From an uncultured bacterium (GTDB taxonomy: Bacteria; Bacillota; Clostridia; Oscillospirales; Oscillospiraceae): a stretch of 59,476 nucleotides of DNA. Positions within the stretch are counted from its first letter, which is position 1; every line of letters begins with the position of its first letter. Positions 7,969 through 15,165 of the stretch are shown piece after piece. The stretch lies in NCBI GenBank assembly GCA_947383145.1, contig CANDCH010000011.1:1-59476 (forward strand), written 5' to 3'. The position numbers and the translations under genes were made by a program. Under the pieces are notes generated by a model. It was given only the letters and a program-made list of their open reading frames with translations. It was not told the origin of the DNA and searched no databases.

Positions 7969-9120
7969 TTAGGGCTTCGTTGATTGTTGCGTTGGCAACC
8001 CCACCGCAATGGTAGTGCCCTTCTCCGAACTTTTCTCTACCCAAACGGAGCCGCCGTGGAGGTCGGCGATCTCCCATACCAGTGAGAGCCCCAGTCCTGC
8101 GCCACCGTATTCCCGGCTGCGAGACTTGTCCACCCGGAAGAAGGACTGGAAGATACTGCGCTGATACACCTCCGGGATGCCGCAGCCGGTGTCGGAGACG
8201 CGGAGCAGGAGCTTTTCCAACTCCTGAGTGACAGAAACCCGTACCGAGCCGCCCGGCCGGTTGTACTTGACAGCATTCTCCGTCAGGTTGAAGATCAGCC
8301 GGTAGATCAGTGCATCGCTGCCGGTCATAATGCCGTCGCCCTCCGCCGTCAGCGTGACGCCGAGCTTATCTGAGAGCGGCGCAAGATCTGTGAAGATCTC
8401 CTCGATCATGGGAGCGAGCTGGATCCGCTCGTTCCGCGCCACCTGCCGCAGATTGCTCATCTCCAGCAGTGTCCTGGTCATCTGTATCAGCCGTTCCGTC
8501 TGCTCACGCAAAAGCGTGAGGAACTCCGCCGTCTCCGGTCGCACATCAGGATGCTCCGCGGAAAACAGCTCCAACTGCGCCTGCATTAGTGCCAGTGGCG
8601 TGCGCAGCTCGTGGGCGGCGTTGCCGGTGAACTGCCGCTGGGCGGAAAAGGCGTTGTTCAGCCGCTCCAGCATCTGGTTGAACGAGCGGCTCAGCTGCCG
8701 GAACTCCGAAATAGCATCTTCATCGATCCTCATATCGGCAAGATTGTTCAGCTGCACCTGCTCCACCTGCGAGGTAAAGCTGCGCAGGGGCTTGAGAGCG
8801 CGTCCGCTGACGAAATAGGCGAGGATGCCGCTGAGCAGCGTTACCGCCGCCGTGATGTACCAGTTGGTGGTGCGGAAGCGCCCCTGCACCCCATCGACGA
8901 CGATGGTCAACTTCTCGTTGGGCGCTATGAGCTGCGGGTCAAAGCTCGCCGCTCCGCCATCATTCAGGATCACCGTGCCGCCGCCTTGTAAACTGTCCGC
9001 AATGGTGTCCATATAGTACACACCGGAGGAGCACAGCAGCAAATTCATGGCCACGCAGGTGATGCCGATGAGCAGGACGGACATCAGCGTGATGCGCCAC
9101 TGCAGGGAAAGCCGCTTCAT
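7969..9120 (-). CDS. Two-component sensor histidine kinase
   Basis: An inner-membrane sensor kinase of 383 residues. It has a first membrane helix at about residues 8-32, a short extracytoplasmic loop of about 50 residues (rich in Gly/Asp, no cysteines), a second helix at about 86-106, a HAMP linker, and a HisKA domain with the phosphoacceptor His170 in AAHELRTP. The HATPase domain has the N-box LTENAVKYNRPGG, the G1 box VSDTGCGIPE and the G2 box YGGAGLGLSLV. It overlaps the upstream response-regulator gene by 4 bases (ATGA), so the pair is translationally coupled. The sensed signal is unknown; the divergent neighbours are a redox/Msr cassette, which suggests envelope oxidative or thiol stress. 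Confidence 0.95.
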   Translation of the reverse strand: MKRLSLQWRITLMSVLLIGITCVAMNLLLCSSGVYYMDTIADSLQGGGTVILNDGGAASFDPQLIAPNEKLTIVVDGVQGRFRTTNWYITAAVTLLSGILAYFVSGRALKPLRSFTSQVEQVQLNNLADMRIDEDAISEFRQLSRSFNQMLERLNNAFSAQRQFTGNAAHELRTPLALMQAQLELFSAEHPDVRPETAEFLTLLREQTERLIQMTRTLLEMSNLRQVARNERIQLAPMIEEIFTDLAPLSDKLGVTLTAEGDGIMTGSDALIYRLIFNLTENAVKYNRPGGSVRVSVTQELEKLLLRVSDTGCGIPEVYQRSIFQSFFRVDKSRSREYGGAGLGLSLVWEIADLHGGSVWVEKSSEKGTTIAVGLPTQQSTKP

Positions 9121-9794
9121 TCCTCCTCGCCTCCCATCAGATAGCCCTCGCCGATGCGGTTGCGGATGGGGTCATAGCCCAGCACGGCGCGGAGCTTTTT
9201 GCGCAGGGCGGAGATGTGGACGCGAATGGAATTGCTGAAGCTGTCCACGCTATTGTCCCAAACGTGATCCATCAGCTCCTCCTGACTTACTGGCCTTCCT
9301 TGATGCACCATCAGGTATTCCAGGATTCCCGTTTCCTTCCGGGTGAGCGTCAGTGTCTGCCCGTTGACGGTGGCGGTACGGGAGCGGGTGTCAAAGGTCA
9401 GGCCTCCGCAGCTTAGCAGCACATCCTGCTGGGTGAACTGCCGCAATGTCAGGCTGCGGATGCGGGCCTCCAGCTCCGCCAAGTGGAAGGGCTTCGCCAG
9501 ATAGTCGTTCGCCCCGGCATCCAGCCCCTGCACCTTGTCCTCCACTTCGCTGCGGGCGGAGAGGATCAGCACCCGCGTCTCCCGGTCGGTCTGCCGCAGG
9601 GTGCGCAGCACCGTCATGCCGTCCTTTTTCGGCAGATTCAGATCAAGAAGCACCAGATCGTATCGTTCCACGCCCAGAAGCGCCAGCGCCTTTTCGCCGT
9701 CATAGCAGTAGTCCACGCTGTAGGCCAGCCGCCGCAGGCTGCGAACGATGGTCTCGCACAGGGCGCGTTCATCTTCAATTACTAAAAGGTGCAT
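9117..9794 (-). CDS. OmpR-family response regulator
   Basis: A 225-residue regulator with a receiver domain (acidic pair in IEDER, phosphoacceptor Asp51 in LVLLDLNLPKKDG, switch Lys in DYLAKPF) and a C-terminal winged-helix DNA-binding domain (TLTRKETGILEYL, VDSFSNSIRVHISALRKKL, IGEGYLM). It is the partner of the kinase encoded immediately downstream with a 4-base overlap. It is divergent from the small CXXC/4Fe-4S/TlpA/MsrAB genes. The 150-base interval contains repeated TTAAC half-sites overlapping the expected -35 of the divergent promoter, so it probably regulates that cassette as well as itself. Confidence 0.95.
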   Translation of the reverse strand: MHLLVIEDERALCETIVRSLRRLAYSVDYCYDGEKALALLGVERYDLVLLDLNLPKKDGMTVLRTLRQTDRETRVLILSARSEVEDKVQGLDAGANDYLAKPFHLAELEARIRSLTLRQFTQQDVLLSCGGLTFDTRSRTATVNGQTLTLTRKETGILEYLMVHQGRPVSQEELMDHVWDNSVDSFSNSIRVHISALRKKLRAVLGYDPIRNRIGEGYLMGGEEE

Positions 9795-9835
9795 GAGAGC
9801 CCTCCTTTTTATTTCTTCGTTTTTGTGTTGCTTTC

Positions 9836-9910
9836 ATTATAGCAAAAACAGATAAGGTTTGCGTTAAGTTTTCGTTCTTAACAGAGACTTTAACTCTCCC
9901 GCGCTATGAT
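9836..9910. promoter_or_regulatory. Divergent promoter region with TTAAC half-sites
   Basis: A minus-strand TATAAT lies at 9836-9841 (for the two-component genes) and a plus-strand TATGAT at 9905-9910 (for the redox cassette). Between them GTTAAG (9863-9868) is inverted to CTTAAC (9877-9882), and TTTAAC recurs at 9889-9894. The plus-strand promoter lacks a good -35, which fits activation by the adjacent OmpR-type regulator. Binding is inferred, not shown. Confidence 0.5.
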
Positions 9911-9941
9911 GGGGGCAGAAAATCGAAAAGGGTGATGAAAA

Positions 9942-10088
9942 ATGAGCTGCGGGAAAAAGGCCGCGGCGCAGATCGTGCTGCTGATGGCCGGAGCCGCCAT
10001 GCTGTGCTTTGGTGTCTGGCGGGGCGAGGCGGCGACAGTGCTGAGCAAAGCAATCAAATTATGTCTGGAGTGTGTGGGCATTGGGTAA
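9942..10088 (+). CDS. CD1871A-type small CXXC membrane protein
   Basis: A 48-residue peptide with an N-terminal hydrophobic helix (about residues 9-25, IVLLMAGAAMLCFGVW) and a C-terminal CLECVGIG, i.e. a CXXC motif just before the stop. This is the signature of the CD1871A CXXC family found beside membrane 4Fe-4S proteins in Clostridia. The start ATG 9942 follows GGTGATGAAAA, a weak ribosome site. Its 3' end overlaps the beginning of the 4Fe-4S gene, indicating translational coupling. A redox-active thiol pair or a metal site handing electrons to or from the neighbouring protein is plausible, but this is inferred from context. Confidence 0.75.
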   Translation: MSCGKKAAAQIVLLMAGAAMLCFGVWRGEAATVLSKAIKLCLECVGIG

Positions 10089-11007
10089 AAAGTTTTCAGG
10101 CGTTTCACAGGCCATGTCCCGCTTCCGGGGCTGGATTCAGGCGGGGGCGACGCTGCTGACCAACCTGCATCTGCCGAACTTTCTCAAGGGCGGACTGTAT
10201 CAGGGGGCGGGGAAGACCGTCTGCGTGCCGGGGCTGAACTGCTACTCCTGTCCGGCGGCGTCCGGGGCCTGCCCCATCGGGGCGTTTCAGGCGGTGGTGG
10301 GGTCTTCCAAGTTCAGCTTCTCCTACTATATCACAGGCTTCCTCATTCTGCTGGGCGTGCTGCTGGGGCGCTTTATCTGCGGCTTTCTATGCCCCTTCGG
10401 CTGGTTTCAGGAGCTGCTGCACAAAATCCCCACTAAGAAGCTTTCCACAAAGAGGCTGAAGCCGCTGACATACCTGAAATACGCTGTCCTGCTGGTGATG
10501 GTTTTCCTGCTACCGGCGTTCCTTGTGAACGATGTTGGCATGGGAGACCCATTCTTCTGCAAATACCTCTGCCCCCAAGGCGTGCTGGAGGGAGCCATCC
10601 CGCTGTCCCTTGCCAATTCCGGCATCCGGGCGGCGCTGGGCAAGCTGTTTACATGGAAATTCAGCATCCTGCTGTCGGTGATTGCGCTGAGCGTACTGTT
10701 CTACCGACCGTTCTGCAAGTGGTTCTGCCCGCTTGGCGCGTTCTACGCACTGTTCAACCGGGTGTCCCTCTTCCAGATGAAGGTGGATAAGAATAAGTGC
10801 GTCTCCTGCGGGAAATGCGCCAGAGCCTGCAAGATGGATGTGGATGTGACGAAAACGCCCAACCATACCGAGTGCATCCGCTGCGGAATGTGCATCCGCG
10901 CCTGTCCGACGAAAGCCGTGTGCTTCCGCTACGGCTTCGGAGACGGTAAAGATAAGGCAAAAGCAGCGGAAACGCTACAGACAAACAACAATAACAGGGA
11001 GGAATAA
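10081..11007 (+). CDS. NapH/YccM-like membrane 4Fe-4S protein
   Basis: An integral membrane electron-transfer protein of about 308 residues. It has several hydrophobic helices (FLILLGVLLGRFICGFLCPFG, YLKYAVLLVMVFLLPAFLV, FSILLSVIALSVLFY) carrying the CxxxCPxG pairs typical of NapH/NosR proteins (CGFLCPFG, CKWFCPLG), plus extra cysteines in CYSCPAASGACPIG. Two classical ferredoxin clusters lie in the C-terminal tail (CVSCGKCARACK and CIRCGMCIRACP). A TTG at 10081, ten bases after GGAG and overlapping the previous stop, is my preferred start; GTG 10072 is an alternative. In a run with the TlpA-like and MsrAB lipoprotein genes it would replace CcdA/DsbD as the electron conduit across the membrane. 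That role is inference. Confidence 0.85.
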   Translation: MGKKFSGVSQAMSRFRGWIQAGATLLTNLHLPNFLKGGLYQGAGKTVCVPGLNCYSCPAASGACPIGAFQAVVGSSKFSFSYYITGFLILLGVLLGRFICGFLCPFGWFQELLHKIPTKKLSTKRLKPLTYLKYAVLLVMVFLLPAFLVNDVGMGDPFFCKYLCPQGVLEGAIPLSLANSGIRAALGKLFTWKFSILLSVIALSVLFYRPFCKWFCPLGAFYALFNRVSLFQMKVDKNKCVSCGKCARACKMDVDVTKTPNHTECIRCGMCIRACPTKAVCFRYGFGDGKDKAKAAETLQTNNNNREE

Positions 11008-11012
11008 AACGA

Positions 11013-11969
11013 ATGAAGATGAATAGGACGAATACTGCCGGCAGAATTCTGGCGCTGCTGCTTACTGCACTGATGGTGCTCTCTCTGGCAGCCTGCGGCA
11101 CAAAGGGCGGAGACAAAATGGACGGAATGAGCAGCGAACCGAAGAATGCCGAGGAAGCGGTTGCCATGCACAAGGAGCTGATGGCGCAGGAAAATGCCAT
11201 TCTCTCGGAGGACACAGCGCTTTGGGAAAAGGTTTTCATGGCGGCCGACAAGGGCATGACCATGCAGGAGGACGGCAAAAACTATGGTGAGTTCTTGTTG
11301 GACACCATCGAAGGTTCCAAAGATCAGTTTACGGAGGATGAGCTGAAGCTGCTCAAAGAGGCGGCGGAGAAGATCCGCGAGATTGAAAACAAGCTGACCA
11401 TGATAGAGAAAAAGTACCCCGAGGCGGCACAGCAATCTACGGATGGCGCTATGAGCGTGCCCGCGGGCAGCGACATGACCACGCCGCCTGATGACGGCAG
11501 CATGCAGAAATTCCCCGCCTTTGAGGGCAAGGACCTGGATGGCAACACGGTGAAGAGCGACGAGCTGTTCTCCGCCAACGCCGTCACCGTGGTGAATTTC
11601 TGGTTCACCACCTGCAATCCCTGCGTGGGCGAGCTTTCCGAGCTGGACGCACTGAACAAGGAGCTTGCGAAGAAGGGCGGCGCACTCATCGGTGTCAACA
11701 CCTTCACATTGGATGGCGATGAAGCGGCAATTTCCGAAGCAAAAGATGTACTGGCCAAGAAGGGCGTGACCTACCAGAATGTGTATTTCGCTTCCGACGG
11801 CGAGGCGGGAAAGTTCACTACAAACATTTTTGCCTACCCCACCACCTATGTGGTTGACCGCAACGGCAATATCGTGGGTGACCCCATCGTAGGCGCCATC
11901 ACGGAAAAGAAGCAGGCGGAGACGCTGCAAAAGCTCATCGACCAGGCTCTTGCCGCCGATATGGGCTGA
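11013..11969 (+). CDS. TlpA-like thioredoxin-fold lipoprotein
   Basis: A 318-residue predicted lipoprotein with a signal peptide ending in the lipobox LAAC (Cys28). A Met-rich helical linker of about 130 residues follows, with charged segments such as [21 protein letters not shown] (split by residues in the real chain), then a C-terminal thioredoxin domain. The domain has [12 protein letters not shown] with active-site Cys201 and Cys204, and the cis-Pro region [13 protein letters not shown]. It should act on the outer face of the membrane as a thiol-disulfide reductant, most likely for the MsrAB encoded 37 bases downstream. GGGAGG lies ten bases before the start. TlpA-MsrAB pairing is known in other Gram-positive envelope systems; the electron source here would be the 4Fe-4S membrane protein. 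Confidence 0.9.
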   Translation: MKMNRTNTAGRILALLLTALMVLSLAACGTKGGDKMDGMSSEPKNAEEAVAMHKELMAQENAILSEDTALWEKVFMAADKGMTMQEDGKNYGEFLLDTIEGSKDQFTEDELKLLKEAAEKIREIENKLTMIEKKYPEAAQQSTDGAMSVPAGSDMTTPPDDGSMQKFPAFEGKDLDGNTVKSDELFSANAVTVVNFWFTTCNPCVGELSELDALNKELAKKGGALIGVNTFTLDGDEAAISEAKDVLAKKGVTYQNVYFASDGEAGKFTTNIFAYPTTYVVDRNGNIVGDPIVGAITEKKQAETLQKLIDQALAADMG

Positions 11970-12006
11970 CAAACGAATTTATCTTCTCAGAAAGGAGGGA
12001 TACACC

Positions 12007-13104
12007 ATGTATCGGAGAGTATTGCCGCTTCTGCTCACCGCGGTACTGCTGCTGAGCGGCTGCACTGCCGGGCAGAAAAATATGCCGCAGAAAACGGACG
12101 AGAAGGAAATGACCGGACAGCCCTCTGATATGTCCGGTGAAGGAAGCATGTATATGGATACCACGGAAAATGTCATATATCTGGCGGGCGGCTGCTTCTG
12201 GGGCATGGAACAGCTGATGCAGTCCATCCCCGGCGTCATCGATGCCGAGAGCGGCTATGCCAACGGCACCTGCGAGGCGGACGCCGATTACAAGACCGTC
12301 TGCAAGGGCGAGACCGGCTTTCGGGAGGCCGTGCGGGTGGAGTATGACCCCGGACAGGTGAGTCTCGACGCCCTGCTGCTGGCCTACTTCTATGTGATCG
12401 ACCCCACGGTGGAGAACCGGCAGGGCAACGACCGGGGCAGCCAGTATCAGACCGGTGTCTATTACACCAACGAAAGCGCGAAGGAAACGGTGGAGCGCAT
12501 CGCGGAGATCGAGCGGGGACGCAGTGAAAAGTTCTTCGTGGAGATCGGCCCACTCAAGAACTACTACCCCGCCGAGGAGTACCACCAGAACTACCTCGAA
12601 AAGAACCCGAACGGCTACTGCCACATCCCGCGGGCGGAGATGGAGCTGTTCTCCAAGCTTCGCATCGATCCGGGCGACTACCAAAAGCCCGCAGCAGAGT
12701 CCATTCGGGACAAACTGACGGAGGAGCAGTACCGCGTCACCCAGGAGAACGGCACGGAACGTCCATTCAGCAATGAGTTCTGGGATCAGTTCGAGAAGGG
12801 CATCTATGTGGATATCGTCACCGGCGAACCGCTCTTTTCCTCCACGGATAAGTTTGAGAGCGGCTGCGGCTGGCCGGCTTTCACAAAGCCCATTGAAGAG
12901 CCTGCCGTGGTGGAGCTTGAGGACAACAGCTTCGGCATGCGCCGCACAGAGGTGCGCAGCCGCGCCGGAGACTCCCACCTCGGGCATGTGTTCACCGGCG
13001 ATCCGGAATCCCCCAACGGCGTGCGCTACTGCATCAACAGCGCGTCTCTCCGCTTCGTCCCCTATGCGAAGATGGAGGCCGAGGGCTACGGATATCTCCT
13101 GTGA
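12007..13104 (+). CDS. msrAB: Bifunctional methionine sulfoxide reductase A/B lipoprotein
   Basis: This fusion enzyme reduces both S- and R-methionine sulfoxide in oxidised extracytoplasmic proteins. A lipoprotein signal (LLLSGC, Cys19) anchors it to the outer face of the membrane. The MsrA domain (about residues 55-215) has GGCFWG with nucleophile Cys63, and later [10 protein letters not shown] and GYCHIP. The MsrB domain (about 230-366) has SGCGWPAF with recycling Cys287 and the catalytic [11 protein letters not shown] with Cys342. The zinc-binding CXXC pairs of other MsrB forms are absent. The start at 12007 has AAAGGAGGG seven bases upstream. It is the last intact gene of the redox cassette; its stop abuts an SLH fragment. 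Confidence 0.96.
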   Translation: MYRRVLPLLLTAVLLLSGCTAGQKNMPQKTDEKEMTGQPSDMSGEGSMYMDTTENVIYLAGGCFWGMEQLMQSIPGVIDAESGYANGTCEADADYKTVCKGETGFREAVRVEYDPGQVSLDALLLAYFYVIDPTVENRQGNDRGSQYQTGVYYTNESAKETVERIAEIERGRSEKFFVEIGPLKNYYPAEEYHQNYLEKNPNGYCHIPRAEMELFSKLRIDPGDYQKPAAESIRDKLTEEQYRVTQENGTERPFSNEFWDQFEKGIYVDIVTGEPLFSSTDKFESGCGWPAFTKPIEEPAVVELEDNSFGMRRTEVRSRAGDSHLGHVFTGDPESPNGVRYCINSASLRFVPYAKMEAEGYGYLL

Positions 13105-13330
13105 GCAGTTGGCGGTCATGCTCTGGCGGTACGCCGGAAGCCCCGCCGCCACCCATAAGGAGCTGCATTTCAATGACGCGGACGAAATCAGCGGCTTTGC
13201 GTTGGAGGCCCTGCGCTGGGCCGTGGGGAACGACATCATCAGCGGCTACGGCGATGGGCGGTTAGGCCCCCAGGGACTTGCGACACGGGCGCAGATGGCG
13301 CAAATGCTGAAGAACTTTTTGGATAAATAG
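13101..13330 (+). pseudogene. S-layer-homology (SLH) domain fragment
   Basis: Directly at the msrAB stop, in another frame, about 75 codons encode one and a half SLH repeats: [14 protein letters not shown], then NDADEISGFALEALRWAV, DIISGYGDGRLGPQ and TRAQMAQMLKNFL before the stop. SLH repeats anchor secreted proteins to cell-wall polymers. There is no signal peptide, no first repeat and no ribosome site; at best ATG 13118 could start a 70-residue peptide. I read it as the 3' end of a larger surface-protein gene, left when the msrAB cassette was joined to it. Confidence 0.75.
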
Positions 13331-13343
13331 CGTCCAACACACC

Positions 13344-13378
13344 GGGGCGGCGAGACGATCCAAATGTCTCACCGCCCC
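13344..13378 (+). terminator. Stem-loop after SLH fragment
   Basis: A 13-bp stem (13344-13356 with 13366-13378, one C-A mismatch) of GC-rich sequence, followed by GCCTTCCTT. It probably ends the redox cassette transcript before the next regulator gene. Confidence 0.6.
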
Positions 13379-13414
13379 GCCTTCCTTAACACGGGACACC
13401 AAGGAGGTGAGCTG

Positions 13415-14131
13415 ATGCAGCACATTTTATTTATTGGCGCGGATTTTGAACAGTACCTTCGCCTCAAGACGCTCCTCAGTGAGTTCGCCTGTGTGTATTC
13501 TGTCAGTCTGCCGGACGGCATCAAGCAGTTCAACCAGCAGCGGTTCAGCCTGATTGTTCTGGATCTGTCTCTCATTCTGTCAGACGCAGGCCAGGAAGAA
13601 CTCCTGCGTTCCTTCCGCCGCGCGCACCCGGTGCCCATTATCGCCTTATGCGACAATGGGGAGGATTCAAATGTCGTTCGCCTGCTGGGCGCTGGAGCGG
13701 ATCAGGTCTTGCCTGTCCAGACGCCGGATGCTGTGCTGTCGGCATATATACACACGCTGGTCAACCGTTATACTTTGCTCGACCATGTGGATCGTGAACA
13801 GCCTCCCCGCACAGAGCTGCGTGTCGGAGATTTTGAAATCGACCTGATGCGCCGGCAGGTATTCTTAAAAGGCCAAAAAATAGAGTTGTCCGGCAAAGAA
13901 TATGATCTGCTGCTCTTCTTCGCGCAGAACCCGGAACGGGTGCTGACAGAGGCTCAAATCTATGACCGGGTATGGCATACGGACAAGGATTTTCACAGCA
14001 GCATCGCAAAACCCATCAACCGGCTGCGGCAGAAAATAGAGCCGGATCAGCGCAATCCCGTGTATATCCGCTCGATTCGTGGCGTGGGCTATCAATTCGT
14101 GCCAAATTATGTAATATCCTGCGATATTTGA
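13415..14131 (+). CDS. Orphan, atypical OmpR-family regulator
   Basis: A 238-residue protein with a receiver-like domain and a C-terminal winged helix (ELSGKEYDLLLFFAQNPERV, SSIAKPINRLRQKIEP, RSIRGVGYQF). In the receiver, the phosphoacceptor-position Asp50 is present (LIVLDLSL). The usual acidic pair is reduced to GADFE, and the switch Lys is replaced in the segment DQVLPVQTP, so control by phosphorylation is doubtful. No kinase gene is adjacent. The start at 13415 has a near-perfect AAGGAGGTGAGC site. Immediately after its stop lies a five-copy TGTCA array in front of a promoter, a likely binding site for this protein. Such orphan regulators are frequent on Clostridial elements. Confidence 0.85.
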   Translation: MQHILFIGADFEQYLRLKTLLSEFACVYSVSLPDGIKQFNQQRFSLIVLDLSLILSDAGQEELLRSFRRAHPVPIIALCDNGEDSNVVRLLGAGADQVLPVQTPDAVLSAYIHTLVNRYTLLDHVDREQPPRTELRVGDFEIDLMRRQVFLKGQKIELSGKEYDLLLFFAQNPERVLTEAQIYDRVWHTDKDFHSSIAKPINRLRQKIEPDQRNPVYIRSIRGVGYQFVPNYVISCDI

Positions 14132-14139
14132 CAGGCAAA

Positions 14140-14203
14140 TGTCATCCAATGTCAGCGTCTTGTCAGATTATGTCAGCGATTTGTCAGAATCCATCTGTAT
14201 AAT
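14140..14203 (+). promoter_or_regulatory. Phased TGTCA operator array with -10 box
   Basis: TGTCA occurs at 14140, 14150, 14161, 14171 and 14182, i.e. at 10, 11, 10 and 11 bases, one DNA turn each. A perfect TATAAT follows at 14198-14203 with no matching -35. The pattern is that of tandem OmpR/PhoB-class sites activating a promoter from just upstream of the -10. The regulator encoded immediately upstream is the obvious candidate. Confidence 0.7.
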
Positions 14204-14249
14204 CCCTTTTATGTAAAAAAGGGGAAGGAACTGTTTGCAGCAATAACGG

Positions 14250-14273
14250 CTGTTTCCCGGATAGGGGAAACAG
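14250..14273 (+). promoter_or_regulatory. Hairpin covering a ribosome binding site
   Basis: CTGTTTCCC (14250-14258) pairs perfectly with GGGAAACAG (14265-14273), which ends exactly at the ATG of the following small ORF and contains its only ribosome-site candidate (AGGGGA). Translation of that ORF should be low unless the hairpin is opened. Confidence 0.5.
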
Positions 14274-14426
14274 ATGCGAATAATAAAACCTCTACAACCA
14301 ACTTCTACTTTGCCAGCGGCGGCCTCCGATCAGGGGGCCGCCGCTTTTTGCGTTTCGACACAATCTGACAGTGTTCCCCAACCGCCCGCCGCCTATTGGC
14401 AGCCATACATAGCGGAGTACCCGTGA
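14274..14426 (+). CDS. Possible 50-residue leader peptide
   Basis: A short frame starting ATG 14274 (MRIIKPLQPTSTLP) and ending TGA 14424-14426. It is Ala-, Pro- and Gln-rich, with a C-terminal AAYWQPYIAEYP. It has no known domain. Its coding sequence runs straight through the GC-rich terminator hairpin at 14315-14349, so a translating ribosome would prevent that hairpin from forming. This resembles leader-peptide attenuation upstream of the XRE and helicase genes. Evidence is positional only; it might be a chance frame. Confidence 0.4.
   Translation: MRIIKPLQPTSTLPAAASDQGAAAFCVSTQSDSVPQPPAAYWQPYIAEYP
14315..14349 (+). terminator. Attenuator-like terminator
   Basis: A 10-bp perfect stem (AGCGGCGGCC 14315-14324 with 14336-14345) followed by TTTTT. 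It lies about 110 bases downstream of the -10 box and inside the putative leader ORF, so it may terminate a short RNA of about 140 bases or act as an attenuator. Confidence 0.7.
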
Positions 14427-14477
14427 CCACCAATCTCAACCTGTGCATCCCCAAATTTTGAGATTGGAGGCCATACC

Positions 14478-14783
14478 ATGGCTTATGACATAAAACAGAG
14501 CGGAGAGCGTATCCGCCAACTCCGCATCCAAAGCGGTTACACACAGGAAAAACTCGCGGGAGTGCTGAATATTGACCGAAGCCTTCTGAGCCATATTGAG
14601 GCTGGGAAAAGGGGTTGCTCCGTAGATCTTCTTATCCAGCTCTCCGGCTTTTTTGATGTATCGCTGGATTTGCTTGTTTTGGGCAAGCAAACCACGGCAT
14701 CGGACAATCCCGATAAAACCATACTTAAATCGGACATCGCAGAACTCGTCCACCGTTTGGAGGCATTTAAAGAGAAATTGTGA
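14478..14783 (+). CDS. XRE-family transcriptional regulator
   Basis: A 101-residue Cro/C1-type repressor. Its helix-turn-helix spans about residues 9-62 (ERIRQLRIQSGYTQEKLAG, LNIDRSLLSHIEAGKRG, DLLIQLSGFFDVSLDLLVLG), followed by a short charged helical tail. The start is supported by GGAGG seven bases upstream. It follows the attenuator region and precedes the structured leader and DinG-like helicase gene, so it probably controls the recombination module. A perfect 15-base palindrome begins two bases after its stop and is a good operator candidate. Confidence 0.88.
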   Translation: MAYDIKQSGERIRQLRIQSGYTQEKLAGVLNIDRSLLSHIEAGKRGCSVDLLIQLSGFFDVSLDLLVLGKQTTASDNPDKTILKSDIAELVHRLEAFKEKL

Positions 14784-14784
14784 T

Positions 14785-14799
14785 GTGACAATTTGTCAC
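14785..14799. promoter_or_regulatory. Perfect palindrome, candidate XRE operator
   Basis: GTGACAATTTGTCAC is a perfect 7-1-7 palindrome two bases past the XRE stop codon. Its size and symmetry suit a dimeric Cro-like repressor controlling transcription toward the helicase. Confidence 0.5.
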
Positions 14800-14807
14800 G
14801 GGAATGT

Positions 14808-14840
14808 GACTGAAACACTCTAAAAAAAGGTGTTTCAGTC
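14808..14840 (+). terminator. Strong hairpin after XRE gene
   Basis: GACTGAAACAC (14808-14818) pairs perfectly with GTGTTTCAGTC (14830-14840) around an A-rich 11-base loop. There is no U-tract, so it is either an RNA-processing or end-protecting structure or a protein site rather than a classic terminator. Confidence 0.45.
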
Positions 14841-14849
14841 CTCTACAAT

Positions 14850-15130
14850 AAAGTCAAGGCGAAAGCCCCTGTACCTTGACAATCGAATACCAGCAGTACG
14901 GATCACCACATGGACAGACGCACAGTGCGCGCCATGACTCGGAGGAAGCGAAAGCTGCCTTCGAGCCGCGATAAAGCCTGGGCGGGGCAGCTTTGGCAAA
15001 GCAGCCCGCCATCCCTTGGGTTGAAAGCAGTAGAGACCCTTGGAATGTGTCCGTGAAGGTCCGCCAAGCCTTGTCCGTTACTGTTCCCTATATCCCATCG
15101 GGGGTCGAGCTGAGAATACGATGGGTGCTT
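14850..15130 (+). ncRNA. Structured non-coding leader upstream of helicase gene
   Basis: About 280 bases without a credible gene but with several self-complementary segments. At 14981-15010, GGCGGG pairs with CCCGCC and GCTTTG with CAAAGC. At 15094-15100, CCCATCG pairs with CGATGGG at 15119-15125. CTGCC near 14955 can pair with GGCAG near 14986. The base composition matches the mobile element rather than the AT-rich island. I do not recognise a named RNA family. It could be a long 5' leader or an independent RNA of the conjugative element. Confidence 0.4.
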
Positions 15131-15165
15131 ATGAGAAAATGAACCATTTAAGGGGAATTTCACGG

